Assembly (NCBI RefSeq): GCF_026153205.1
Contig: NZ_JAPFBW010000032.1
Location: 16,141 to 80,140 of the forward strand
Length of the DNA stretch: 64,000 nt
Source: Aquabacterium sp. A7-Y
GTDB taxonomy: Bacteria; Pseudomonadota; Gammaproteobacteria; Burkholderiales; Burkholderiaceae_C
Reading direction: 5' to 3'
Below the pieces are notes generated by a model, which was given only the letters and a program-made list of their open reading frames with translations, searched no databases and was not told the origin of the DNA. Of this stretch, positions 1 to 9,069 are shown one piece after another (position 1 is the stretch's first letter; each line of letters starts with the position of its first letter). Made by a program: the position numbers and the translations under genes.

Positions 1-2
1 GT

Positions 3-713
3 CAGGTCGAGGTGCGTCACGGTGCGCGCAAGGCCGTGCACATCACACGACCCAGCCTGCTGCTGTACCCGCGACCGATGGCCCATCGCTTCATCACCGA
101 CAGGCAGCGCGGCGCCGACTTCGTTTGCGCCCATGTGCAGTGGGAAGGAGGAACGGCCCATCCGATCGCCGCGGCCTTGCCGCCTTTTGTCTGCCTGCCC
201 CTTGAGCAACTGCAGAGCTGCGAGCTGGTGCTTCAGCTGCTGTTTGCCGAGGCCGAGGCGAAACACTGCGGCCGCCAGGCCATGCTCAACCGGCTGTTCG
301 AGGTTGTGCTCATCCAGATCCTGCGTGAGCTGATGCAGCAGGGGCAGGTCCAGGCGGGCATGCTGGCCGGCTTGGCGCATGAGCGATTGCGCCGTGCACT
401 GGTCGCGATGCACGAATCGCCTCAGCGCGACTGGTCACTGGCGGAGTTGGCCGGGGAGGCCGGCATGTCGCGCACCGTCTTCGCCAACGCCTTCCGCGAT
501 ACCCTGGGATGTACCCCAGGCAACTACCTGCAGTGCTGGCGTATCGGATTGGCCCAGAAACGGTTGCGCCAAGGCCAGTCGCTGAAGCTGATCGCCGCAG
601 AGGTTGGCTATGGCAGTGAGGCGGCCTTGTCGAGGGCTTTCCGCGCGCAGACCGGGATGGGGCCGAGAGACTGGCGAAAGATGGAAGCTGCGGCAAGCCC
701 GGCAAGAGGGTGA
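3..713 (+). CDS. AraC-family transcriptional regulator, 5' end outside window
   Basis: The reading frame is open to the left edge. A GTG at 12 could start it, but the protein would then begin inside the N-terminal cupin-type ligand domain, so the true start is probably upstream (family members are about 300 aa). Residues about 20-110 resemble the AraC cupin half, with a GG-x-AHPI-x-AALPP stretch. Residues about 130-230 hold the paired helix-turn-helix DNA-binding domain: WSLAELAGEAGMSRTVFANAF, then the second helix around SLKLIAAEVGYGSEAALSRAF. It should be a cytoplasmic regulator; the effector and target are unknown because the upstream neighbour is not visible. Confidence 0.85.
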   Translation, partial: QVEVRHGARKAVHITRPSLLLYPRPMAHRFITDRQRGADFVCAHVQWEGGTAHPIAAALPPFVCLPLEQLQSCELVLQLLFAEAEAKHCGRQAMLNRLFEVVLIQILRELMQQGQVQAGMLAGLAHERLRRALVAMHESPQRDWSLAELAGEAGMSRTVFANAFRDTLGCTPGNYLQCWRIGLAQKRLRQGQSLKLIAAEVGYGSEAALSRAFRAQTGMGPRDWRKMEAAASPARG

Positions 714-808
714 GAACCGCTCACGGCGTTTCCACCGCGATCGTCCCTCTCACCGCTTGCTGCGGCCCGGCCAGGCAGGGCCGCAGCAAGCGGTCGAAAA
801 AAGTCCGG

Positions 809-1234
809 TCAAGCTGCGGCTTCTGGCCCAGCCTGGGACTTCGTCTTGGCGGCGTTTTTCTTGGCTTTCGGCGTAGCGGCGACCTTCGGGGCTGCAGCAC
901 CTTCACCTGGGGTCGCCAGCTTTTTCTCCAGCGTGGCGATGCGGCGCTCGGCCTTGGCCAGGGCCTGGCGCGTTTCCTCGTGGGCGAGCTTCTCGGCGTC
1001 GACTTCGCGTGCCTGCAGGGCCGCTGCCTTCTTGCTCTCGGCTTTCAAGGCCTTCAATTCGCTCCGGGACTTCACCAGTTTCTGGAGCGCTCCGGCCGAC
1101 ATCTCGACCGTCCACTCACCGTCTTTGTCGGTGACGGTGTTGAACTCCACCTTGTCGGCGATGAGGAAGCCGAGTTTCTTCGGCAGCTCCACGCGGCCAG
1201 CCTCGATACGAGCGCGATCAATTTTTTTAGCCAT
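809..1234 (-). CDS. Hypothetical Lys/Ala-rich coiled-coil protein
   Basis: A 141-residue protein beginning MAKKIDRARIEAGRVELPKK. An upstream in-frame ATG at 1258 adds eight residues, but the MAKK start looks more natural. Residues 1-50 look globular. Residues about 55-110 are a charged, Leu/Ala-periodic helix of coiled-coil character. The C-terminus is a basic Ala/Lys/Pro tail. There is no signal peptide. It stands alone between the AraC-type gene, with which it converges, and the L,D-transpeptidase. I do not recognise the family; the basic tail could suit nucleic-acid or envelope-polymer binding, but that is only a guess. Confidence 0.6.
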   Translation of the reverse strand: MAKKIDRARIEAGRVELPKKLGFLIADKVEFNTVTDKDGEWTVEMSAGALQKLVKSRSELKALKAESKKAAALQAREVDAEKLAHEETRQALAKAERRIATLEKKLATPGEGAAAPKVAATPKAKKNAAKTKSQAGPEAAA

Positions 1235-1393
1235 TTTGTGCAGACATGGTTTCAGCAAACAGTTGCCGGCGCGAATGGTACATCTTGCCGTCCGTCCGGC
1301 TGCTTCGCGGGCCGCCGGGGTCTGCTCGATCTGTCAAACCGTTGCGGTCAGCTCGCGCAGCAGGCGGATTGCCAGGCCGAAGGGCTGCTCCCG

Positions 1394-3172
1394 CTAGCGA
1401 GCTCGAGGCACAGGGACGCCAAGCGACCGCGACATCAGACGCTCGAGCCGGCGGTCGTGGCCGTAGAGGTCGTCGGCGAAATGCGGCCTGCCGTCCTTGG
1501 GGTCGATGATGGCGGTGACGTAGTAGACGATCACCGGCACCGGCTGCTTCAGGTCCACCCGCAGCGAGGCCGATCCCGTCATGGCGGCCCGGATGCGCTC
1601 GCGCGTCCAGGCGCCGGTTTCGTCGCGCAACACCCACTCGGCCAGGCGCACCGGGTCTTCCAGCCGGATGCAGCCATGGCTGAAGTCGCGCCGGTCGCGG
1701 GCAAACAGTCCCTGCGCCGGGGTGCCGTGCAGGTAAACGTTGTGGTCGTTCGGAAAGATGAACTTGACCAGGCCCAGCGAGTTGGCCGGCCCCGGGCGCT
1801 GGCGCACCCGCAAGCGGCCCTGGCGGAGCAGGGCCAGATGCTCGGGCGTCGTCTCCACCGCCGGCGCGGTGTCGCCGCTGCCGGCGACCAGTTCCATCTG
1901 ATGGCGCGCCAGATAGGCCGGGTCGCGCTGCAGGGCGGGCAGGATCTCCTGGCGCAGGATCGAAGCGGGCACGTTCCAGTAGGGCCGGAAGATCAGATAG
2001 CGCATCTCCTCGGTGAAGATCGGGGTCTGCGTCTTCAGCGCGCGCCCGACGATGACGCCCATTTCCAGCGGCGGCGGTTCGCTCGTCGCCGGGGATGGCG
2101 AGGCCCAGAGCCGGAACATCGGGATGTTCACCGCGATGAAGGGACGAGCGCCGAGGTGCGGCAGCCAGCGCAGCCGTTCCAGCGCGAGCTCGATCTGGCG
2201 CACCCGCGTGGCGAGCGGCACGTTGAGGGCGGCCTGCGTCGTCCGACCCAGCACGCCGTCGGTCGCCAGGCCGTGACGGGCCTGGAAGCGCTTCACCGCC
2301 TCGACGAGTGTCGGCTCGTAGACCTGCGTCGGCGGGCCTTCGGACGGTGTGGGCGCGAGGTCGCCGAGCAGGCGCAGGCGCCGCTGCAGCACCGCCGCGT
2401 CGGCATAGCGATCGCCCGGCCGCACCGGTGGCGAGGACGGCAAGCTTTCGTCGGCAGCCTCGGCGACGATCGTGCGGTAGTGCGCCAGCACGCTTCGCAG
2501 CTGGCGGTACTGCCACAAGGGCGGCGCCATGCCGGCCACGGCGGCGCCGAGGCGCCGCTCCCGCAAGGCGGTGTCGAGCAAAGCCGCGAAGTCGTGTTCG
2601 TGATCGCGTGAGGGCAGGCGGAATCCGAGCGACTTCGCGGCCACCCGGCCAAAGTGCAGGTGGCGCAGGTAACGCAGCATGCCGAGGCTCAGCTCGAGAT
2701 CCCAGGTGGCCAGTCGGTCGGGTGCGGGTGCGGTCATCAGGTTCTCGGTGCCCCGGCCCAGGGCTTCGGCGTGGTAGTCCTCGGGGGCTAGGCCTTCGGA
2801 TCGGGCGGCACCGAGCAGCGCGAGGGCCTCGCTGGCCTCGAGGCTGGGGCGGCCGGACGCGTCGAGCCAGCGCAGGCGATAGCCGTCGGGCCGGTAGAGC
2901 CGCTGCAGTTCCTCGTGTTCGCCGGGTGTTGCATCCAGGGGTGGCGGGCTCGACTGCAGCCGCTGCCGCAGCGCCTCGCCGGGGCCCTCGGCCCAGGCCG
3001 TCGTGGCCGGCGCCGAGCCTGCGGTCGCGGCAGAGGGATGCCCCGATGCCGGCACGAGGGCCGTGACCAGGGCGACGAACAGCAGGCCGCGAGCTGCGAA
3101 CGCGCGCCGGCCGATCCACCGCCTCGACGGCGGGGCCGGTGTGCGGGGAAACGCCGGGCTGCGATCCTTCAT
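1394..3172 (-). CDS. L,D-transpeptidase (YcbB/YkuD type)
   Basis: A 592-residue exported enzyme that should cross-link peptidoglycan stem peptides (3-3 links) in the periplasm. The ATG at 3172 is preceded by AAGGA and opens a basic then hydrophobic signal region (residues about 20-45). Residues about 60-260 resemble the scaffold domain of the YcbB group. A peptidoglycan-binding segment lies near residues 270-350 (VKRFQARHGLATDGVLGRTT). The YkuD catalytic domain follows, with HGTP and then SHGCIRL; Cys near residue 500 is the expected nucleophile. A longer open frame up to 3406 is not used because it lacks a signal and a ribosome site. It is divergent from the esterase gene across a 242-bp gap. 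Confidence 0.9.
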   Translation of the reverse strand: MKDRSPAFPRTPAPPSRRWIGRRAFAARGLLFVALVTALVPASGHPSAATAGSAPATTAWAEGPGEALRQRLQSSPPPLDATPGEHEELQRLYRPDGYRLRWLDASGRPSLEASEALALLGAARSEGLAPEDYHAEALGRGTENLMTAPAPDRLATWDLELSLGMLRYLRHLHFGRVAAKSLGFRLPSRDHEHDFAALLDTALRERRLGAAVAGMAPPLWQYRQLRSVLAHYRTIVAEAADESLPSSPPVRPGDRYADAAVLQRRLRLLGDLAPTPSEGPPTQVYEPTLVEAVKRFQARHGLATDGVLGRTTQAALNVPLATRVRQIELALERLRWLPHLGARPFIAVNIPMFRLWASPSPATSEPPPLEMGVIVGRALKTQTPIFTEEMRYLIFRPYWNVPASILRQEILPALQRDPAYLARHQMELVAGSGDTAPAVETTPEHLALLRQGRLRVRQRPGPANSLGLVKFIFPNDHNVYLHGTPAQGLFARDRRDFSHGCIRLEDPVRLAEWVLRDETGAWTRERIRAAMTGSASLRVDLKQPVPVIVYYVTAIIDPKDGRPHFADDLYGHDRRLERLMSRSLGVPVPRAR

Positions 3173-3414
3173 GAAGGTGTCCTTGGGGCTGCGGGGGCTG
3201 CCGCGATTCTCGGCGTGTCGCCGCTTCGCGCCTTGATCTGGCGCAAGCGCTCGGGGCGGGGTGGGCGCTCGCTGAACGCAGGGCGCCGGTGGGTCTGCGG
3301 CGCGGGGGCCGCGGCTGCCTTCCACACAATTTCCAGGAAGCTTGTCTACAGTCGCTGCCAGCGGTCGGCGGCTTGGCGCCCGCCGGTGCCGACCTCTCGC
3401 AGACAAGGAAACCC

Positions 3415-4452
3415 ATGAAACGGCTCACCCACTTCGCCCTCGTCCTGTTCACCTGCAGCCTGGCCTTCGTGTCGTCTCTCGGCGCCGCCCAGGACGGGCC
3501 GCTGCGACAGCGGCTGAAGGAGCGCTCGGCCCAGCGACAACTCCAGGCGGCCGGCCGCGATCTCGGGGCCGAGGCAGAGGCCGAGGCCCAGCTCGCGATC
3601 ACGACGCCGGGCGACCACAGCTTCACGCTCCGGCACGACGGCCTGGAGCGGAAGTACCGTGTGCACGTCCCGGCTAGCTACAACCCGGCGGTGCCGGCCC
3701 CGATGTTGGTCGCCTTGCACGGCGGCGGCGGCAACATGGACTACCAGGCCGACGACGAGCGCTACGGCCTCATCACCAAGTCGGAGCAGGAAGGTTTCGT
3801 CGCGGTCTTTCCCAACGGCTACAGCAAGCGGAGGAACGGCGGCCTGGCGACCTGGAACGCCGGGGAGTGCTGTGGTGCGGCACGCGACGACGGGGCCGAC
3901 GACGTCGGTTTCATCCGCAAGATGGTCGCCAGGCTCACCCGCCAGATGAACATCGACCGCGAGCGCATCTATGCCACGGGCATGTCCAACGGCGGGCTGA
4001 TGTCCTACCGGCTGGCCTGCGAGATGTCGGACGTGTTCAAGGCGATCGCCGCGGTGGCCGGCACCGACAACACGCGCCGCTGCGCGCCGCAACATCCGGT
4101 CGCCGTCCTGCACATCCATGCCTTGAACGACCCCAATGTGCTGTTCAACGGCGGCGCCGGACCGGGCGGTCCGTACGACGAATCCCAGGTGACCCACTTC
4201 ACGTCGGTGCCCGACACGGTCGCCAAATGGGTGGGATTGAACGGCTGCCACACCGCGCCGCGTCGTGTCCTCCAGAAGCCGGGCGCCTACTGCGAGCTGT
4301 ATGCGCCGTGCCAGGGGCGGGCGCAGGTCCAGCTGTGCGTCACCGAGACCGGCGGTCATTCCTGGCCCGGTGCCCAGAAAACCCGCCACGAGCCGGCGTC
4401 GCAGGCCATCTCGGCCAACGACGTGATGTGGGACTTCTTCAAGCGCCGCTGA
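3415..4452 (+). CDS. Secreted PHB-depolymerase/feruloyl-esterase family hydrolase
   Basis: A 345-residue alpha/beta hydrolase of the LpqC/polyhydroxybutyrate depolymerase-like family. The ATG at 3415 follows AAGGAA and starts a clear signal peptide ending near LGAAQ. The oxyanion-hole motif ALHGGGGN lies near residues 100-107. The nucleophile elbow GMSNGG has its Ser near residue 191, and the C-terminal GGHSWPG supplies the catalytic His. The paired Cys in the middle suit a disulfide-bearing exported enzyme. The likely substrate is a polyester or a feruloylated or acetylated polysaccharide; the sequence alone does not decide. It is convergent with the G8 lipoprotein gene. Confidence 0.85.
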   Translation: MKRLTHFALVLFTCSLAFVSSLGAAQDGPLRQRLKERSAQRQLQAAGRDLGAEAEAEAQLAITTPGDHSFTLRHDGLERKYRVHVPASYNPAVPAPMLVALHGGGGNMDYQADDERYGLITKSEQEGFVAVFPNGYSKRRNGGLATWNAGECCGAARDDGADDVGFIRKMVARLTRQMNIDRERIYATGMSNGGLMSYRLACEMSDVFKAIAAVAGTDNTRRCAPQHPVAVLHIHALNDPNVLFNGGAGPGGPYDESQVTHFTSVPDTVAKWVGLNGCHTAPRRVLQKPGAYCELYAPCQGRAQVQLCVTETGGHSWPGAQKTRHEPASQAISANDVMWDFFKRR

Positions 4453-4482
4453 GCGCCGAGGAAGCCGGCACACGGTCGTGCG

Positions 4483-4505
4483 CCGGCCCGGGCTCACCGG
4501 GCCGG
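4483..4505. other. Intergenic inverted repeat (possible bidirectional terminator)
   Basis: A perfect 9-bp GC stem (CCGGCCCGG / CCGGGCCGG) with a 5-nt loop lies between two convergent genes. There is no T-run on either side, so it is not a classical intrinsic terminator. It may still stop or stabilise the two 3' ends. Confidence 0.4.
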
Positions 4506-4509
4506 GGCC

Positions 4510-7320
4510 TTATCTCGGGTAGAGCAGCAGGCCGTAGGTGCGGTACAGGTCCTGGTCGGAGTTCGGCGGCCCCGTCTGCGCGGTCAGGCCTCCCTGCACC
4601 TTGACCCACACCAGGTGGTTCGCCCGGTCCTGCCAGACCCGGTCACCGGAGGAGGCGAGCATTTCGGCATGGCTGTTGGCCGGGGTGAAGCGCCGCACGT
4701 AGTCGGGCCGTGTGTCCGGGCCCCACGACTTCGGCTCCGCACGGTTGCCCCAGGACGTGAGGTAGCCGGTCGCGTCGACCGAGCCGTCGAAGCTCACGGC
4801 CAGGACGAAGGCGTCGGTGCTGCGGAAGACATTGGTGATGCTGAGCTCGATCGAGCGCGGCAGCGGCCGACCCGGGAAACGCAGCACGTAGCGACCGCCG
4901 TTGCGCGCCGCGAAGTGACGCATGTGGCCCAGCATGGTCGATGTGGTGCCGTCAGCCACGCTCCAAGTCCCGAGCGTGTTGCCCGCGCTGTCCAGCCGTG
5001 TCGCTTCGATGGGTGAGCTGAAGCTGTAGTCGCTCGGATCGAAGTCGGTCTTGTAGCTCTGGACGCCGTAGTACTCGCCGTCGCAGCTCCTGCCGTTTTT
5101 GCCGGCCGGCTCGACCCATCGGCAGTTGGCGCCCGCGGTCAGGAAGGGCAGGTCATAGACCCAGTAGTTGCCCCGGGGACCCCAGTAGCCGTGCGGATCC
5201 CACAGCGCACCGGCGTAGGTCCAGTGGCGCCGGTTGAGCGGCTGGCCGTCCATGTGGGGCGGCAGCGTGCGGTAGCCCGGCGAGCTGTTGATCAGGCGGT
5301 TGTTGGCGTTGCGCGCCGGCCCCTTGTCGACGCCCATCAGGTAGTAGTCGTCTGTCTTGAACACACCGCTGGACTTGCCCTCGACAAAGGGGAAGTTGAC
5401 GGCGGTGTTGTCGTGCATGTTCAAGGCCGAGTGGTAGCTCGCGAAGGCGGCGGGCGGCTCGTTGGACGGATACGGCGTCCTGTCGTTGAGGCTGGTGCCG
5501 ATGACCAGGGCGCGCATCAGGTCGCCGGACTGCACGGCGCCGGCGAAGTGCGTGCCGACGTTGTCGGCCGTGACCCATTCGACATACTGCGGGTTGACCG
5601 CACGGTTGCGGTAGGCGCCGCCCAGGTTCTTGTAGGAGGTGATGCGCTTGAGCGTGAAGGGCAGGCGCGGGCCGCCGTCGGTGCCGTCGGCGGTGGGGAT
5701 GTAGTAGTTCCCGGTCACATTGCCGGCGGCATCGATGGGCACGTGCTCGAGCAGGATGCCCGAGGCCCGCGCGCTGTGCCCGGTGTTGTTCTCGAACTGG
5801 CCGTGCGCCAGGCGGTCGGGCCGCAGCGGCACGCGGGCCGACAGCCCCAGCGGCCGGGGCGGAAAGGCCATCCAGAAGCCGTTGCCCGCGGCGTCGCCGG
5901 CGAGGTTGTTGCGCACGGTGTTGTCGGGGTTGGTCAGCCAGAAGCCGGACGGCCCGGCCTCGTGGATCTCGCCTTCGTGCACTTGCAGCCGGCGCGCGGC
6001 CGGCGGGGCGCGCATCGTCAGTGCGAGATTGCCGTCGAACACATTGCGGCGTTCCACCGCGTCTTCCAGGAAAAAGGCGTGGCCGGCGATGTCCTGGCAG
6101 ATGTTATTGAGCACCTGCACGCCGTTGGTCCCGTGGACCACGATGCAGCGCTGCGCGGAGTTCCACACGCTGCTGTTGCGGATCACGTGGCCGCTGGCGT
6201 CGCCCAGCGCCTGGCCCTGCTCGTTGTAGCTGAGCATGTGCCAGTGGAAGGGGTAGCGGCCGACCGTGCCGGCCTGGCCGGCGCGGCGAATCTCGACGCC
6301 GTCGACCACCACCTTGGACGCGAGGTTCATGATCATCACGTGCACGCCGAAGCCGCTGTTGCGCCAGGCCTCATCGTCCGGTGCCTGAATGACGATGTTG
6401 CGGCTGAGATTGCCGACGGCCGCGCGCTCGTCCAACTCGGTGGGGGCCGGGCTCGCCGGCGGTGTGTAGGCCGGGTCTTCCGAGAGGCTGATGCCGGTGG
6501 CGGTGACGTACTGCAGCTTGCCCCAGCGGAACTTCGCCAGTGGCGTGCCCAGCGTCAGCTGCTGGCCGTTGGCGGCCGACACCGTGAGGCGCTCGGTGGC
6601 GGTTTGGCCGTAGTAGTCGGTCGGTGCGACCGCGATGGTGTCGCCCGGTCGCCAGCCCGACAGGGTGTCCTGGAGCCTCAGCGCGGTGGCACCGGCGTCG
6701 GCATGGTCGCCCAGCCGGGTCCAGGCGGGCCGGGGCGCTGCGCCATGGATTTCCAGCCGGCCGCCGCGCACGTTGATCCCGCGCGAGACGCCGTCGTTGG
6801 GTGTCGTGGGCGCGCCCGTCAAGGTGATGGTGGCCTGGTGGGTGTACGGCGCTGCGGCCGTGCCGATCTCCAGCGCACCGGTGACGTCGATGTATCCCGC
6901 CGTCAGCGCGACGTTCTTGCGTGCGAAGCGCAGCGTGCCTTCGACATGCAGGCTGGCAAGCCGGGGTGTGTCGATGTCCAGCGTGATGACCTTGCCCGCG
7001 GGGATCACCACCGGGGCGCCGGCCGGCGGCAGCGTGCCGCCCCAGGTGCTGGGGCTGGACCAGGGGAGGGACCCGTCGACGACGGGCTGAGCGGGTGTCG
7101 GTGTGGGGGCGGGTGTGGCGGGTGAGGGGGTCGTCGGTGCAGGGCCGGCAGGGGCGGGTGTTGCGGGTGCCGGTGAGGGGCCGGCTGTGGTCGCCGGTGG
7201 ATCTGCCGACTGGCCGTCACCGCCTCCACCGCAGGCGCTCAGGACTGTCGCCAGGAACAGGGCCGTCAAGGTGCCCGGAATCCGGGACCGCTGTGGCGCG
7301 GGTGCCGCTGAAATCATCAT
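4510..7320 (-). CDS. Large lipoprotein with G8 domain and parallel beta-helix (CEMIP-like)
   Basis: A 936-residue protein with a lipoprotein signal (lipobox LSAC followed by Gly/Asp), a Pro/Thr/Ala linker to about residue 75, then a G8 domain at about residues 80-180 (W-x-PSTWGG start, repeated Gly, LHVEGTLRFA). A right-handed beta-helix follows; its centre carries the CEMIP/TMEM2/PKHD1L1-type signature around RYPFHWHMLS, RCIVVHGTNG and GHAFFLEDAVERRN. Eukaryotic relatives include hyaluronan-degrading proteins, so a role in polysaccharide binding or cleavage at the cell surface is a reasonable inference, not shown. ATGs at 7320 and 7317 are both possible; GGAG lies just upstream. It is a single gene with a structured leader. 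Confidence 0.8.
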   Translation of the reverse strand: MMISAAPAPQRSRIPGTLTALFLATVLSACGGGGDGQSADPPATTAGPSPAPATPAPAGPAPTTPSPATPAPTPTPAQPVVDGSLPWSSPSTWGGTLPPAGAPVVIPAGKVITLDIDTPRLASLHVEGTLRFARKNVALTAGYIDVTGALEIGTAAAPYTHQATITLTGAPTTPNDGVSRGINVRGGRLEIHGAAPRPAWTRLGDHADAGATALRLQDTLSGWRPGDTIAVAPTDYYGQTATERLTVSAANGQQLTLGTPLAKFRWGKLQYVTATGISLSEDPAYTPPASPAPTELDERAAVGNLSRNIVIQAPDDEAWRNSGFGVHVMIMNLASKVVVDGVEIRRAGQAGTVGRYPFHWHMLSYNEQGQALGDASGHVIRNSSVWNSAQRCIVVHGTNGVQVLNNICQDIAGHAFFLEDAVERRNVFDGNLALTMRAPPAARRLQVHEGEIHEAGPSGFWLTNPDNTVRNNLAGDAAGNGFWMAFPPRPLGLSARVPLRPDRLAHGQFENNTGHSARASGILLEHVPIDAAGNVTGNYYIPTADGTDGGPRLPFTLKRITSYKNLGGAYRNRAVNPQYVEWVTADNVGTHFAGAVQSGDLMRALVIGTSLNDRTPYPSNEPPAAFASYHSALNMHDNTAVNFPFVEGKSSGVFKTDDYYLMGVDKGPARNANNRLINSSPGYRTLPPHMDGQPLNRRHWTYAGALWDPHGYWGPRGNYWVYDLPFLTAGANCRWVEPAGKNGRSCDGEYYGVQSYKTDFDPSDYSFSSPIEATRLDSAGNTLGTWSVADGTTSTMLGHMRHFAARNGGRYVLRFPGRPLPRSIELSITNVFRSTDAFVLAVSFDGSVDATGYLTSWGNRAEPKSWGPDTRPDYVRRFTPANSHAEMLASSGDRVWQDRANHLVWVKVQGGLTAQTGPPNSDQDLYRTYGLLLYPR

Positions 7321-7385
7321 GCCCTCACTCCGTGGTAGTGCTGTTGGGTGGCGCCGCACAACCGCGGCGCCCCGGCCTGTTTCTT

Positions 7386-7406
7386 TCGCCCGAGAGGCTC
7401 GGGCGA
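7386..7406 (-). other. Leader hairpin upstream of the G8 lipoprotein gene
   Basis: A perfect 9-bp stem (TCGCCCGAG / CTCGGGCGA) with a 3-nt loop lies 66 bp before the start codon, in the 200-bp gap between the two lipoprotein genes. On the transcript it is followed by AAGAAAC rather than a U-run, so it is more likely an mRNA leader structure than a terminator. Confidence 0.35.
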
Positions 7407-7519
7407 TGGCGGCCTGCCGTGTGCGATGCGATTGCATCGGCCCGGCGAAACAGCGTCAATGGGACCGCGAGCAACCTGATGTAAAGATTGCCCTTGCGTC
7501 TGCATGCGCTGCGGAACCT

Positions 7520-7885
7520 TCAGGGTCCTGCGGGCGCCGCCTCCGCGACGGCCCAAAGGCCGCGAGCGGTACGGCACTGCTGGCCGTTCCAGTCCTTCTG
7601 GCAGGACTCGCGGATCAGCCCGCACATGGCCTCGCCGCTCGCACGCAGCTCACGGTAGGTCTTCGCATCGATGGCGCCGACGCCGGCCACGAACACGATT
7701 TCCGCGCTGGCGCTCACGGAAGGGCCGGACATCACGCTGCAGGCGCTCTTCAGCATGGCGGCCATGCAGGCCTGCTCCATGCGCGCCAATTCCTCGGCAT
7801 TCACCTGGTCCTCGGCCGAGCGGGCGCCACAGCCGGCGAGAAGGAGGGCGCTGACGAGCGCAGCGGCGACAGGGAGGCGTTTCAT
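7520..7885 (-). CDS. Small hypothetical lipoprotein
   Basis: 121 residues. It opens with MKRLPVAAALVSALLLAGCG, a clear lipoprotein signal with lipobox LAGC, so the mature protein should be membrane-anchored. The mature part has six further Cys, suggesting disulfides, and no recognised domain. The start at 7885 fits the signal peptide; the longer frame to 7948 adds only an unlikely extension. It is transcribed in the same direction as the G8 gene 200 bp downstream. Confidence 0.7.
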   Translation of the reverse strand: MKRLPVAAALVSALLLAGCGARSAEDQVNAEELARMEQACMAAMLKSACSVMSGPSVSASAEIVFVAGVGAIDAKTYRELRASGEAMCGLIRESCQKDWNGQQCRTARGLWAVAEAAPAGP

Positions 7886-8162
7886 GGCGGAAGGTCGGGG
7901 CTGGAAAGGGCCGAGGGCTGGCAGCTCATGGCAAGCCGAGCACAACATGGGTCAGTTGGATCCGATGTGAACATCGGAAGAGGAGGGCACGGACGGGGGC
8001 CGGGATGGGCGGTCCATCGCGAGGTGCCGGCGGTCCTTCGAAAAAACTGCAAACCGCTACAACATCTTGAAGCGGACCGAGGCCATGGGGATTGCGGCAA
8101 CCGGTGGCTCTCCCCTAGATTCACGGAGCGGCTGCTTTCCGCTGGCCGTTGGGAGCGTGGGT

Positions 8163-8873
8163 ATGACTTTCGTTCGCAAACTGCTTGCCGTCTTCACGGT
8201 ACTCGGGGCCTTCGCGGCGCACGCGGACGTGCGTGTGGACGCATCAGGGGTGAACAACACCTACCCCTTTGATCTCGGCGAGAACGAGTGGTCGCGGATG
8301 CGCTACCAACAGCTGTATGCCGCCGAGGCTTTCCGCTCGTCCTCTCCCCTGACGATCACCGGGCTGCGCTTCGCGGTGGCGGAAGACGGTTTCGGCAGAC
8401 CCTTTGATGCCGTGCTGGACAGCCTGGTCATCAGCCTTTCGACCTCCGACAAAACGCCGTCTTCTCTGTCGACCAGCTTCGCGGAGAACCTCGGACCGGA
8501 CGCCGCTGTCGTCTTCGAAGGGCCGATTCGCCTGAGCAGCCGAGGCCCCGGGAACGCTCCTCCGGTGTTCGATGTTGTCATCCCGTTCAAGCGCAGTTTT
8601 GTCTACGATGCAGCGGCCGGCGACCTGCTGCTCGACATTCAGAACAACAACGACGTCATCACGTCCCCTTTCCGCGCCGGGTTCACGCCGCTGCTGGGCC
8701 GCGTGTACGGTGAGCCCGGCAACAGCTGGGTGGACGCCGGCTACGGGCTGGCCACCGAGTTCGTGACCACCGTGGTGCCTGAACCGCAGAGCGACCTCAT
8801 GGTGGGACTGGGTCTCGCCGCCATCGCCACCGTGGTCGCCCGCCGTCGGCCGGCGGCTCGGCAAGCCGTGTAG
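8163..8873 (+). CDS. PEP-CTERM sorting-domain protein
   Basis: 236 residues with an N-terminal signal peptide (cut near AAHA/DV). The C-terminus has the PEP-CTERM tripartite signal: VPEP, a hydrophobic segment (LMVGLGLAAIATVVA) and an Arg cluster (RRRP). Proteins with this tail are processed by an exosortase (EpsH type) and are tied to exopolysaccharide export in Gram-negative bacteria. The body is beta-rich with no catalytic motif I can name. GGGAG precedes the ATG at 8163; an earlier in-frame ATG lacks both signal and ribosome site. The exosortase itself is not in this window. Confidence 0.85.
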   Translation: MTFVRKLLAVFTVLGAFAAHADVRVDASGVNNTYPFDLGENEWSRMRYQQLYAAEAFRSSSPLTITGLRFAVAEDGFGRPFDAVLDSLVISLSTSDKTPSSLSTSFAENLGPDAAVVFEGPIRLSSRGPGNAPPVFDVVIPFKRSFVYDAAAGDLLLDIQNNNDVITSPFRAGFTPLLGRVYGEPGNSWVDAGYGLATEFVTTVVPEPQSDLMVGLGLAAIATVVARRRPAARQAV

Positions 8874-9069
8874 CGGGGCGTCGCTGCCCATCCACTGGGC
8901 GGCCGGCTGGATGCCCTCATGACCCGTTGGGCGTCGCCCTGCACCATCACCCAGCTTACCCTTTCATTCGGCGCGATCAGGGAACGCGTCTGCGGGCGCC
9001 CGGGGCGATGACATGCCGCCGCCTGGGCCGGCAGACGCGCTGCAGCGCCGCTTCGGGAAGGACAAGGCA

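Noticed and set aside
7386..7406. Cyclic-di-GMP-type riboswitch in the G8 gene leader
   Set aside because: A hairpin and some purine-rich linkers are present, but the conserved GEMM core motifs are not.
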